A stretch of 64,000 nucleotides of DNA from G942493275 sp942493275 (GTDB lineage: Bacteria > Actinomycetota > Coriobacteriia > Anaerosomatales > PHET01): the NCBI GenBank assembly GCA_942493275.1, contig OW818687.1:2418001-2482000 (forward strand). The letters are read 5' to 3'. Position numbers and translations under genes: made by a program. The notes under the pieces are model-generated. The model did not search any database. It was not told where the DNA came from and was given only the letters and a program-made list of their open reading frames with translations. Below are positions 1 to 7,632 of the stretch, one piece after another; position 1 is the stretch's first letter; every line of letters begins with the position of its first letter.

Positions 1-78
1 GGCGTCTGTGCCCCTAGCGGGTCGATTCAACCCCTTGGCGCTCTGTTCGATGCCTCTGCTGGATGGCTGTGCGCTTGC

Positions 79-1314
79 TCAGCCTGCGAGAAATACCGAC
101 GGATTGGCAATTCGGATGTAGCTCGACATCCGCGGGTCAGAGAACTGATAGACCCCTTTGGAGCAGCGGTGAAGAATCGCTGAGTAGTCATCTGCGACCA
201 GCTTCTGAAGGTAGTTGTTGAGCGAGCCTTGCGTAATTGGCGCGCCAGTCAGCTTCTCCACACCGGCACGCAACTCCTCCGCGCGAAACTCGGTCTTGTC
301 CAACATGGCCGCGGCCTCCAATACGTGACGGTACATGTCCGTCCCATAGGAGCGAACCGCGTGTGCGTATTGCCGGAGCAGAGTGCCCTCCGCATCCTCG
401 ACAGCCAGGTTCATCGCCGACTCGAGGCACTTACGATCCACGATGGTCAGGTCGTTTGCTACGGCCTCCTCCGCGCACTTAAGTGCGAGCAGATGGGTGA
501 AGTGTGGGTAGCCGGAGCTCAGTTTGACAATCTCTTTGGTGACTGTGGCATCGAAATCAAGTCCGACTTTCTCAGCCCCCTCCACGACGATCAGTTCTAG
601 CTCATCCGCATTCATGCGGGGCAGACGCGTCTCCTTCAGACAGCGTTGGACGGACTCGTGGCCGCCGGTGAGCTCCTCTGCCGTCTGCGCGATGCCCACA
701 ACGAGGACCTTGAAGTTCGAACCGTTGTCGCTAAGAAGCTTGATCAGTTCCGCCAAGTTGCCCTTGTCCCCAGCCGTGGCAATCCGATCCGCTTCGTCGA
801 TGTACAGCAAGCCCTCGCGGTCTTTCAAAGCATCGGCCACGACTGACGGGGAAAATTGCTGCACGGAGTAGGTCTTCTCTGTCGCCCGCTCGCTGCCAAT
901 CTCTGCAGCGGCCACGGGGATCATGAGTCCGCCCTTACCGTGCTCTTTGTGCACCGTCTTCTTCGAAGTGAGGTCGACTTCAATCCCGAAATCGGCGAGC
1001 ACCGGCGCGAGTACGGTCTCAAAAGTGTCGCTGGAGTCGCACCGCTTGGTGTACAGCTTGCCACTAATGACCTGCTTGATAAGAAGTTCGGTTGCGACAT
1101 TTGCCAATGAGCTCTTCCCCACGCCGCGTTCTCCGTACAGGAGGGCATGCTGACCAGGCGTGTTGATCTGCTCAAGTATCTTGCCGACCTCCTTCTGGCG
1201 ACCGAAGAAGAGTTCGACCGCCTGTACCGGTCTATGGGGCGTGAAGACCTCTCGGACGCCGGACTTTCGGATCTTGGTCTCGCGCGCAATTCCAAACAGG
1301 TCAGGCTTGCCCAC
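79..1314 (-). CDS. Orc1/Cdc6-like AAA ATPase, accessory
   Basis: A 411-residue P-loop ATPase. The Walker A motif GERGVGKSS is at residues 61-69 and the Walker B motif LLYIDEAD at 169-176, with a sensor-1-like strand (KVLVVGIAQT) near 205. The C-terminal 100 residues look like a winged helix (TQGSLNNYLQKLV...). This layout matches the Orc1/Cdc6-type AAA_16 ATPases found in mobile elements and defence cassettes, not a housekeeping chromosomal enzyme. The start is GTG at 1314, chosen because a strong AGGAGGAGAT Shine-Dalgarno lies just upstream. It sits 103 bases downstream of a two-helix membrane protein and a SinR/Cas2-like protein on the same strand, so the three may act together. The substrate is unknown. 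ATPase assignment is firm; the biological role is not. Confidence 0.8.
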   Translation of the reverse strand: MGKPDLFGIARETKIRKSGVREVFTPHRPVQAVELFFGRQKEVGKILEQINTPGQHALLYGERGVGKSSLANVATELLIKQVISGKLYTKRCDSSDTFETVLAPVLADFGIEVDLTSKKTVHKEHGKGGLMIPVAAAEIGSERATEKTYSVQQFSPSVVADALKDREGLLYIDEADRIATAGDKGNLAELIKLLSDNGSNFKVLVVGIAQTAEELTGGHESVQRCLKETRLPRMNADELELIVVEGAEKVGLDFDATVTKEIVKLSSGYPHFTHLLALKCAEEAVANDLTIVDRKCLESAMNLAVEDAEGTLLRQYAHAVRSYGTDMYRHVLEAAAMLDKTEFRAEELRAGVEKLTGAPITQGSLNNYLQKLVADDYSAILHRCSKGVYQFSDPRMSSYIRIANPSVFLAG

Positions 1315-1417
1315 ATCTCCTCCTATGTCCGTCTAAAGTCGGCGCGCTTAGCTGCGCGAAGTGCCTGACGCTCCTGCACGTCAGGTTTAAGCGCTTGCCA
1401 GGCATCGCCTTTGAGTC

Positions 1418-1816
1418 CTAGCCGGCAATATCAAGCGAATCCGGCTGAGATTCATCCAAGTCCATACCGTCATCCGCAGGCATTCGCGCCTTGATTCGCG
1501 CGACCACCGACCGAGTCGATTCCCACGACTTCCACCAGAGCACGAGTAGCACCACGCCCGCGACAGAGGAGACGAGTGTGGCCAGCACGAAGACGTCGAA
1601 CGTCCGGTTGTCGGAAATCGTTGTCGTCTTCAACGCAATCAGAAGAGCAAGCGCCATCGAGAGGAAGAAGATGGCGAAGTTCAAGAAGAGGCTGCCGTTG
1701 CCGCCTGTGGTTAGGTCGTTCAGCTCAGACTCAGTGACTTCGTACAGAGACAGCGAATCAACACGCGCGCGACGCACGCGAACCTCACCCACACCACTGT
1801 CATTCGGATTCGTCAT
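1418..1816 (-). CDS. Two-helix membrane protein of the SinR/AAA cassette
   Basis: I do not recognise a family. The protein is about 132 residues from the ATG at 1816. It has a soluble N-terminus (about 40 residues), two hydrophobic helices (LFLNFAIFFLSMALALL and VLATLVSSVAGVVLLVLWW) and a basic then acidic C-terminal tail. Its ATG shares one base with the TGA of the preceding SinR-like gene (TGATG), which indicates translational coupling. An alternative ATG 21 bases upstream at 1837 is possible but would overlap more. Small two-helix proteins next to AAA ATPases and nuclease-fold proteins are common in defence loci as membrane effectors or anchors; that role here is inference only. Confidence 0.6.
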   Translation of the reverse strand: MTNPNDSGVGEVRVRRARVDSLSLYEVTESELNDLTTGGNGSLFLNFAIFFLSMALALLIALKTTTISDNRTFDVFVLATLVSSVAGVVLLVLWWKSWESTRSVVARIKARMPADDGMDLDESQPDSLDIAG

Positions 1817-2082
1817 CAGAGATTCTTCTTCAGCCACTCATTCGAACACATGACATTTCGCCACGCTGCAGCGGTACCGGACTTGACCACGAAGAGGCGG
1901 CTCCCTTCAGGGAGGAACCGCTCGAGGTTGTCGCGTATCGACTTCTGGCCGTCTGCGGACACGATCGCCCACGTGGATTCGGTGACATGCGCCCAAGTGC
2001 CATAGGCTTTGATGGCCGTGAACAGGTCCTCGTAGTCTCCGCCGTCTGCCATGTCGTACGAAATGATGTAGCAGTCCTTCAT
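1816..2082 (-). CDS. SinR-like / Cas2-fold small protein
   Basis: An 88-residue protein beginning with a hydrophobic strand followed by an aspartate (YIISYDMADG, Asp10). It then has an AIKAYGTWAHVTESTWAI segment, a second strand (RLFVVKSG) and the ending EWLKKNL. This pattern matches the proteins commonly labelled 'SinR family', which share the ferredoxin-like fold and early Asp of Cas2 and VapD endoribonucleases. These are unrelated to the Bacillus SinR repressor. No cas1, other cas gene or repeat array is visible, so it is not a CRISPR adaptation protein. RBS GAGAGGAG lies about 12 bases upstream. It is the first gene of a three-gene minus-strand cassette. Nuclease activity is possible but unproven. 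Confidence 0.6.
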   Translation of the reverse strand: MKDCYIISYDMADGGDYEDLFTAIKAYGTWAHVTESTWAIVSADGQKSIRDNLERFLPEGSRLFVVKSGTAAAWRNVMCSNEWLKKNL

Positions 2083-2103
2083 TGGCGCTCGGAGCTCCTC
2101 TCG

Positions 2104-2122
2104 TGAGACTGTCTCAATATTA
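2104..2122 (-). promoter_or_regulatory. Candidate -10 and operator of the SinR-like cassette
   Basis: Reading the minus strand, TAATAT (2122-2117) resembles a -10 box. Directly downstream is a perfect inverted repeat TGAGAC-T-GTCTCA (2104-2116), placed where transcription would start and about 20 bases before the SinR-like ATG. No convincing -35 box is present. This could be an operator for autoregulation; it is a pattern-based suggestion only. Confidence 0.3.
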
Positions 2123-2350
2123 GCGCAGGAACCCGAAGCCGACTCCCATGCGTATGCCCAACGTCTCTGCGCGGAGCCTGCGGCGTAGACGCCCGTCAGG
2201 AGGATTCTACCTTCTGGCCGTCAGGTTGACGCCAGTACCAGGCCTCGCGCGGCAGTTCCAGTGTCGATCCGTCCGGTCGATTGCTCGTTAACCGCAGACC
2301 GCCGTACACGGCCACGGCAAACAACCAGTGGCACGCGACCGTGAACTCCG
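2123..2350. other. Intergenic stretch upstream of the cassette
   Basis: No credible gene is seen between the SinR-like promoter area and the possible recombinase remnant. Open frames here lack recognisable sequence and start signals. Together with the following remnant, about 430 bases lack an intact gene, as expected at the edge of an integrated segment. Confidence 0.4.
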
Positions 2351-2557
2351 ATGCCGCGACCCACAGATCGTACTGCTCCAGTGAGCAGGAAACGCAGCGA
2401 GCTCGACCCGGTACAGCAGGTCAGAGATGCAGCGCTCACCTCGTCCCGCGCCCGGATCGCGTTCCAAGAAGCCGCCGATCACGACAAGCGAGAGGTCGTC
2501 CAGACCGTACTTTGGAACCGGGGTGTGAAGGACGGCGACCTAAGCCCCCACCACTGA
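2351..2557 (+). pseudogene. Possible C-terminal remnant of a large serine recombinase
   Basis: A 68-codon plus-strand frame ends in REVVQTVLWNRGVKDGDL, preceded by a charged helical stretch (SSRARIAFQEAADHDK). This resembles the extreme C-terminus of large serine recombinases, where a coiled-coil helix is followed by a 'TVLxNxxVKDG' strand. It has no catalytic domain, no good start, and an in-frame stop just before the first ATG, so at most it is a decayed tail. Its position between an accessory cassette and tRNA-Val fits the edge of an old integrated element. The match is from memory of the family and is weak. Confidence 0.25.
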
Positions 2558-2558
2558 A

Positions 2559-2601
2559 AACGCCCCTTCGAGTATCTCCGGAGAGACCCCAAAGGGGCGT
2601 T
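2559..2601 (-). terminator. Rho-independent terminator of tRNA-Val
   Basis: AACGCCCCTT (2559-2568) is the exact inverse of AAGGGGCGTT (2592-2601). On the minus strand the stem is followed by a short T run (CGTTTTCAG). The hairpin lies 10 bases past the tRNA 3' end and terminates transcription coming from galE/tRNA-Val. Confidence 0.7.
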
Positions 2602-2611
2602 CTGTTACAGA

Positions 2612-2686
2612 TGGTGGGCGATACTGGATTTGAACCAGTGACTTCCACCGTGTGAAGGTGGCACTCTCCCGCTGAGTTAATCGCCC
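2612..2686 (-). tRNA. tRNA-Val (anticodon CAC)
   Basis: The cloverleaf folds with acceptor GGGCGAT pairing ATCGCCC, anticodon stem CCACC/GGTGG and loop TTCACAC, giving anticodon CAC (codon GTG). The T arm contains GGTTCAAATCC and the CCA end is encoded (2614-2612). The 3' end faces the accessory cassette, so this gene could be an attachment site for an integrated element. Confidence 0.93.
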
Positions 2687-2716
2687 GTACGCCGCCATGA
2701 GCGGCAAGTGGATAGT

Positions 2717-3694
2717 TTAGTGGTACCCGTCCGGGTGGGCAAGGTGCCATCGCCACGCATCTGCGACTATCTCGGCCAGCTCCCCATGTTCCGGGCTCCA
2801 TCCGAGGACCTCTCCCGCTCGTACCGCCGATGCGACGAGTCTCGCGGGATCACCGGCACGGCGAGGCCCGATGTCGATCGCGACCTGTCGGCTGGTAACC
2901 TCGGCGCACGCCTGCACGACCTCTCGATTGCTGAAGCCCTGCCCGTTCCCGAGGTTGAACACCCCGCCCTCGAATCCGTCGTTCAGACGCTCGAGCGCGA
3001 TTCGGTGTGCTCGCGCGAGGTCCACCACGTGCACGTAGTCGCGCAAGCACGTGCCGTCCGGCGTCGCGTAGTCGCCCCCAAAGACCTCGAACGACGACTC
3101 GCCGTCACGCATCCGCTGCAGCACCCTCGGAATCAGATGAGTCTCGGGATCGTGCGCCTCACCGAGAGACCCGTCGGGCCACGCGCCAGCGACGTTGAAG
3201 TAGCGGAATCGGACGGATCTCACGCCGCGCTCACGAAACTCGTCCAGCCGGCGCTCGAAGGCGAGCTTGCTCTCCCCGTAGGCGTTCACCGGCCGAGTGG
3301 GAGCCTCCTCGGTGATGGGCACCGACTCAGGCTCGCCGTAGACCGCTGCGGTAGACGAGAACACGATCGCCGTCACCCCGTGCTCGATCATCGCCTCCAG
3401 CAGGACGACGGGTTCCTCGGCGTTGTTTCGGATGTACTTCTGGGGGTCGGCCTGTGATTCGGCGACCTCGATGTAGCCGGCGAGATGCATGACAGCGTCA
3501 CACCCCGGCAGGCACTCTTCGAGAACGCTTCTGTCCCCCACCGAGCCGACGACCAGGTCAGCGCGAGGGTCCACGGCAGCCTCCCAGCCGCGTTCCAGAG
3601 TGTCGAGGACGACGCACTGGTGCCCCGCATCGAGCAGCGATCGGGTTGTGATCGAACCGATGTAGCCGGCCCCGCCGGTGACGAGAATCCTCAT
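2717..3694 (-). CDS. galE: UDP-glucose 4-epimerase
   Basis: GalE interconverts UDP-glucose and UDP-galactose (or the N-acetyl forms) using bound NAD in the cytoplasm, supplying galactose for surface glycans. The protein is 325 residues, the usual length. It opens with the Rossmann motif GGAGYIGS (residues 7-14) and carries the SDR catalytic pair Tyr139/Lys143 in YGESK, plus a conserved RYFNVAGA segment and LRDYVHVVDLA. The ATG at 3694 was chosen because MRILVTGG is the canonical start and GGGAGGTC precedes it; the frame stays open further upstream without homology. It is followed by tRNA-Val on the same strand and is the last gene of the polysaccharide precursor group. Confidence 0.93.
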   Translation of the reverse strand: MRILVTGGAGYIGSITTRSLLDAGHQCVVLDTLERGWEAAVDPRADLVVGSVGDRSVLEECLPGCDAVMHLAGYIEVAESQADPQKYIRNNAEEPVVLLEAMIEHGVTAIVFSSTAAVYGEPESVPITEEAPTRPVNAYGESKLAFERRLDEFRERGVRSVRFRYFNVAGAWPDGSLGEAHDPETHLIPRVLQRMRDGESSFEVFGGDYATPDGTCLRDYVHVVDLARAHRIALERLNDGFEGGVFNLGNGQGFSNREVVQACAEVTSRQVAIDIGPRRAGDPARLVASAVRAGEVLGWSPEHGELAEIVADAWRWHLAHPDGYH

Positions 3695-3732
3695 GTGACC
3701 TCCCGCATACAGACTACCTGAAGGCCCGGTGA

Positions 3733-4821
3733 TCAGCGGAGAGGCACGATGCCGCGTCGAAGCGCTCGGCAGACCCTGGACGACACCGCTGAGTCCCATC
3801 GGCGCGGCGAGAGCCACGTGCCGTGTTCGCCTAGCGCCGAGGCTATCGCGTCGCGGATGGGAGCTGGAGACGCGGCGACCATCCGATTCGCGCCGGCCTC
3901 CGTCGTCGCGGTGTGCTCGGTGCACTCTCGCACCGTCAGACACGGCGTCCCAATGACGCACGCCTCCTCCTGAAGCCCGCCGGAGTCAGTGACGACGACG
4001 GCGGCGTCACGGACCAGAGCGAGCATGTCTCGGTAGGGAACCGCCTCGACCACGTCGACCCCGGGTCCAACCGAGATGCCGTGGGCCTCGACCGCTCGAG
4101 TCAAACCCTGTGTGTCGGGGACCAACGACGGCAACTCAGTCATGGCCAGCCCATCCAGGATGCCCTTGAGCCTCTCGGCGCTGGACAGGTTCTCGGGCCG
4201 GTGAAAGGACGCGAGGATGTACCGGCGTGGCGTGAGCCCTCTCGCAGAGACGGCTTCGTGACCGATGGAATCGATGCTGCGCAAGACGGACTCGGCCAGC
4301 ATGTTTCCCACGAAGTGGATTCGTTCGGGATCTATGCCCTCATCCTGAAGGTTCTCTAGCGCGATCTCGGTCGGAGACAGGTGCATCGACGCAACACGCG
4401 AGATGAGCACCCGGTTCACTTCTTCGGGAATCCCCAGGTCTCCGCAGCGCAGACCCGCCTCGAGATGCACGACCGGGATGCCTGACTTGACCGCCGAGAT
4501 GGCCGCCGCAAGTGAGGTGGTGACGTCACCGACGACCATGATGGCGTCAGGCTTCTCGGTGGCAAAGAGCTGCTCGAACGCGACCATGGCCTTGCCCGCG
4601 AGCGAGGCGTCTGTGCCGCTGCCGACGTCAAGGCACCATCGGGGTTCCGGCAGTTCGACCCCGTAGAAGGAGACGGCACCCTTTCGATCCTCGGGATGGT
4701 ATGCCTCTCGGGATCCCGAGAACACGATTTCGGCCTGAACACCCGATGCGACGAGAACCGGAATGAGCGGCCCAACCTTGACCACGTTCGGCCTGGCTCC
4801 GACCACCACCATCAGTCGCAC
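3733..4821 (-). CDS. Divergent UDP-GlcNAc 2-epimerase-like protein
   Basis: A 362-residue member of the WecB/MnaA family of non-hydrolysing UDP-GlcNAc 2-epimerases, which make UDP-ManNAc for surface polymers. Visible family motifs are GARPNVVKVGPL, VVGDVTTSLA, HLEAGLRCGD, PEEVNR, SFHRPEN and TDSGGLQEEA. Compared with the neighbouring copy it lacks two family signatures: the TGQHYD segment is FSGSREAYHPED here, and VHPRTR is VPDTQG. The catalytic Asp, Glu and His positions in the remaining motifs are kept. It may therefore use a different sugar nucleotide or have altered activity. It lies 47 bases downstream of its paralogue, in tandem. No wecC (UDP-ManNAc dehydrogenase) is in the window. Confidence 0.8.
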   Translation of the reverse strand: MRLMVVVGARPNVVKVGPLIPVLVASGVQAEIVFSGSREAYHPEDRKGAVSFYGVELPEPRWCLDVGSGTDASLAGKAMVAFEQLFATEKPDAIMVVGDVTTSLAAAISAVKSGIPVVHLEAGLRCGDLGIPEEVNRVLISRVASMHLSPTEIALENLQDEGIDPERIHFVGNMLAESVLRSIDSIGHEAVSARGLTPRRYILASFHRPENLSSAERLKGILDGLAMTELPSLVPDTQGLTRAVEAHGISVGPGVDVVEAVPYRDMLALVRDAAVVVTDSGGLQEEACVIGTPCLTVRECTEHTATTEAGANRMVAASPAPIRDAIASALGEHGTWLSPRRWDSAVSSRVCRALRRGIVPLR

Positions 4822-4868
4822 CGAATACCTCCTCGCGCAGTTGCGTCACAAGGGTTGTACCCGAGTGT

Positions 4869-5951
4869 CTACTCGGCGAGCGGCACGATCCCGGACTGCA
4901 GCGCCGTCACGACCCTCTCGGCGACTCGGTCGTCCCACCGGTCTGGATGCTCCCAATCGCGGCCCGAAGCGAGCCCAGCCGCCACGCCTTCGAGGATCTC
5001 GGCAGACGATGCTGAGACGAGACGGTTCGACCCGATCTCGACGGTTACCTGACGCTCGGTGTTGCGCCGAACGGTGACACAGGGAGTCCCCAACATGCAG
5101 GTCTCCTCCTGCACGCCGCCCGAATCGGTGACGACGATGGCGGCGTCACGCTGGAGCGCGAGCATGTCCAGATAGCCGACAGGGTCCACCAGCTGAACGG
5201 ACGAGCCCTCAGACAGGCCGGCCTCGGCGAGCTTGGGCCGGGTGCGCGGATGGACCGGGAAGATCGCCGGCATTCCGATGCCCTTGAGTCCAGATGCGAT
5301 CTCCTCAAGACGATCAGGATGATCGGTATTCTCGGGCCGATGGATGGTCACAAGCGCGTACTGACCGGGAGTCTGGCCGTAACGACCGCATACCTCGCGA
5401 TCGCGAATGCGCTCCACATTGCGGAGCACGGACTCGGCCATGATGTTGCCGACGAAGTGGATGCGCGAGCGATCGACGGCCTCGGCGACGAGGTTCGCCT
5501 CCGCAGCCTCGTTGGGCGTCAGCAGCATCGACGAGAGCTGGTCGGTCACGAGGCGGTTGATCTCCTCGGGCATGGACATGTCGCCCGAGCGAAGTCCCGC
5601 CTCGAGGTGCACGACCGGTATCCCGATCTTGGACGCCGCCAGCGCGCCGGCCAGGGTCGAATTGACGTCGCCTACCACCAGCAGCGCATCCGGCCTCTCG
5701 GCGACCAGGAGCTCCTCGAGTGCCATCATCGCCCGGCCCGTCTGTACGGCGTGCGTTCCCGAACCGATGCCGAGGAACCACGCGGGCTCCGGCAGCTCCA
5801 GATCGGCGAAGAACACGTCCGACATCGACGCGTCGTAATGCTGACCCGTGTGCGCGATGCTCGCGTCAATGCCGGCGGCAGCGAGTGCGGGCATGAGCGG
5901 ACCGACCTTGATGAAGTTGGGGCGAGCTCCGACGACGACGATCAGACGCAT
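4869..5951 (-). CDS. wecB: UDP-N-acetylglucosamine 2-epimerase (non-hydrolysing)
   Basis: This 360-residue enzyme converts UDP-GlcNAc to UDP-ManNAc in the cytoplasm. All family signatures are intact: GARPNFIKVGPL, TGQHYD, VGDVNSTLAG, HLEAGLRSGD, PEEINR, TIHRPENTDH, VHPRTR and TDSGGVQEET. It lies 21 bases downstream of the initiating sugar transferase and 47 bases upstream of a diverged tandem paralogue, so the three genes are probably one transcript. It fits as a precursor enzyme for the polysaccharide encoded across this region. Confidence 0.93.
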   Translation of the reverse strand: MRLIVVVGARPNFIKVGPLMPALAAAGIDASIAHTGQHYDASMSDVFFADLELPEPAWFLGIGSGTHAVQTGRAMMALEELLVAERPDALLVVGDVNSTLAGALAASKIGIPVVHLEAGLRSGDMSMPEEINRLVTDQLSSMLLTPNEAAEANLVAEAVDRSRIHFVGNIMAESVLRNVERIRDREVCGRYGQTPGQYALVTIHRPENTDHPDRLEEIASGLKGIGMPAIFPVHPRTRPKLAEAGLSEGSSVQLVDPVGYLDMLALQRDAAIVVTDSGGVQEETCMLGTPCVTVRRNTERQVTVEIGSNRLVSASSAEILEGVAAGLASGRDWEHPDRWDDRVAERVVTALQSGIVPLAE

Positions 5952-5972
5952 GAAAACCTCCTTGACGGACGC

Positions 5973-7502
5973 CTAGTAGGCGCCGCGGGCGAACAGGACC
6001 GCCGGCAAGGTCCTGAGGATCAACTGAATATCGAGCCCCACAGACCAGTTCTCGATGTAGAACAGGTCGAGGCGAACCATCTCATCAAAGGTCAGACTAC
6101 TGCGGCCCGAGACCTGCCACAGCCCGGTCATGCCAGGGGTGACCTCGAGTCGACGCCAGTCGTGGCGAGTGTAGCGCTCAACCTCCAGCGGCAGCGGCGG
6201 ACGCGGTCCCACCAGCGACATCTCGCCCTTCAACACGTTTATGAGCTGCGGAAACTCGTCGAGCGAGAACTTGCGCAGCCACTTCCCAACCGGTGTGACA
6301 CGCGGGTCGTTCTTCATCTTGAAGAGCGGACCGGACGCCTCGTTCTGAGCCTGAAGGTCAGCAAGACGCTGGTCTGCATCCCTATACATCGACCTGAACT
6401 TGAGCATCTGAAAACGCGTCCCGTTGCGCCCGACGCGTGGCTGACCGTACAGCACAGGGCCGGGACTACCCAACTTGATCAGCAAGGCGATCAGCACCCA
6501 GACAGGCAGGCCGATAAGAACGATGGCGCCGGCAAGGGCGAGGTCGAATACGCGCTTCGTGAGCCGCTTGGAGCGACTGAGCGAGATGCCCTTCACCGTG
6601 ATGAGCGGCACACCCGCGACCTCGCTCACCAGAATCCGGCTCGTCAGGACCTCAAAGAGACCCGACGAGATGTGCACGTCAACGTCCACGTCGCGCAGTT
6701 CCGCAATCATGCGCGCCAGCACATCATGATCGAATGCCGAGGAAGCGATGATCACCGTGTCGATCTCGTGCGACTGGAGGATCTGGATGATGTCCCTCGC
6801 GGTTCCGAGCACCGGCACGTTCTCGGAGCAGTAGTCGAGATCGAGCTTCTCGGCCAGTGATGATGCGAGACAGCCGACCGGCACGAGGCCGGCGGCGCGG
6901 TTCGCTCTGAGCACGCGAATTATGTCGGATGACTCAGCGTTGCTGCCGACGACGAGTGTGGGCTGCGTCACCATGCCCCGACGGCGCATCAGGTAGATGA
7001 CCGCGTGGATGAGACCCCTTCCGAACGCCACCAAGATGATCGACAGCACCCAGGTGAGCAGCGTCCAGCCTCGCGAGAGGCCGGGGGTCTTCGCGAGATA
7101 CGTGCCGAAGATCACTACAACGACGCCCATCGACAGCGAACGAGCAATCGAACCTATCTCCGCCCCGCCCCACGACCACCGGTCGGGATCGTAGAGCCCG
7201 CCGAGGACCATCATGCCTATCCAGAGGGGGGCAACGATAAGCGACAGCTGCAGAAACGACATATCGACGACGAACGCTTCGGTCTGCTCGAACGCCACAT
7301 CGATGGTCACCGACCCGAACCACAACCAACTGGCGATGAGGCCCGCGAGAAGGATCGAAACGAAGTCGCTGATGATGAGTGCTGCGACCAGTATGCGACG
7401 CCTGCGTCGGCGGGACGGAGTCTCGCGCTGCACCACACCGATTGAGTCGTTCGCGTCCAGGGTGCTCTCCGTTGTCGTCGCGTGTCGTTGGTGACGCGAC
7501 AA
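5973..7502 (-). CDS. Polyprenyl sugar phosphotransferase (glycan initiation)
   Basis: A 509-residue integral membrane enzyme of the WbaP/CpsE type, which moves a sugar-1-phosphate from a nucleotide sugar to undecaprenyl phosphate and starts polysaccharide synthesis. The N-terminal half has several membrane helices, then a Rossmann-like CoA-binding domain (TLVVGSNAESSDIIRVL, about 180-300). The catalytic PF02397 domain starts near 317 (KRVFDLALAG) with LKFRSM, FSLDEFPQLINVLKGEMSLV, GPRPPLP and PGMTGLWQVSGRS. The annotated start is TTG at 7502, but a TATACT box overlaps that position, so translation may start later, for example at the GTG codons before QRETPSRRR. Its promoter region is shared with the divergent giant gene. 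Confidence 0.9.
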   Translation of the reverse strand: MSRHQRHATTTESTLDANDSIGVVQRETPSRRRRRRILVAALIISDFVSILLAGLIASWLWFGSVTIDVAFEQTEAFVVDMSFLQLSLIVAPLWIGMMVLGGLYDPDRWSWGGAEIGSIARSLSMGVVVVIFGTYLAKTPGLSRGWTLLTWVLSIILVAFGRGLIHAVIYLMRRRGMVTQPTLVVGSNAESSDIIRVLRANRAAGLVPVGCLASSLAEKLDLDYCSENVPVLGTARDIIQILQSHEIDTVIIASSAFDHDVLARMIAELRDVDVDVHISSGLFEVLTSRILVSEVAGVPLITVKGISLSRSKRLTKRVFDLALAGAIVLIGLPVWVLIALLIKLGSPGPVLYGQPRVGRNGTRFQMLKFRSMYRDADQRLADLQAQNEASGPLFKMKNDPRVTPVGKWLRKFSLDEFPQLINVLKGEMSLVGPRPPLPLEVERYTRHDWRRLEVTPGMTGLWQVSGRSSLTFDEMVRLDLFYIENWSVGLDIQLILRTLPAVLFARGAY

Positions 7503-7516
7503 GTATAGACGAGAGG

Positions 7517-7531
7517 CTCATGCATCATGAG
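7517..7531. promoter_or_regulatory. Candidate operator between divergent surface genes
   Basis: A perfect inverted repeat CTCATG-CAT-CATGAG sits in the 130-base gap between the sugar transferase (minus) and the giant surface protein (plus). It is 10 bases from a TATACT box for the minus gene (7507-7502 region). A shared regulator could coordinate the two; no regulator gene is visible in the window. Confidence 0.35.
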
Positions 7532-7632
7532 TATCGCGCCGATTACATATACGAAGGTACACGTGTGCCCGCGAGCGGCTCGGTGATTGCAGTCGCCCGC
7601 GCGCGCAACGCGCATTATGAAGGGGCTAACAA

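Noticed and set aside
1816..2082. CRISPR adaptation module suggested by the Cas2-like fold
   Set aside because: No cas1 or other cas gene and no repeat-spacer array is present.
2281..2801. Open frames over tRNA-Val, including one ending in a VGDTGFEPVTSTV-type sequence
   Set aside because: This peptide is the usual false translation of a tRNA gene; the tRNA and its terminator explain the DNA.
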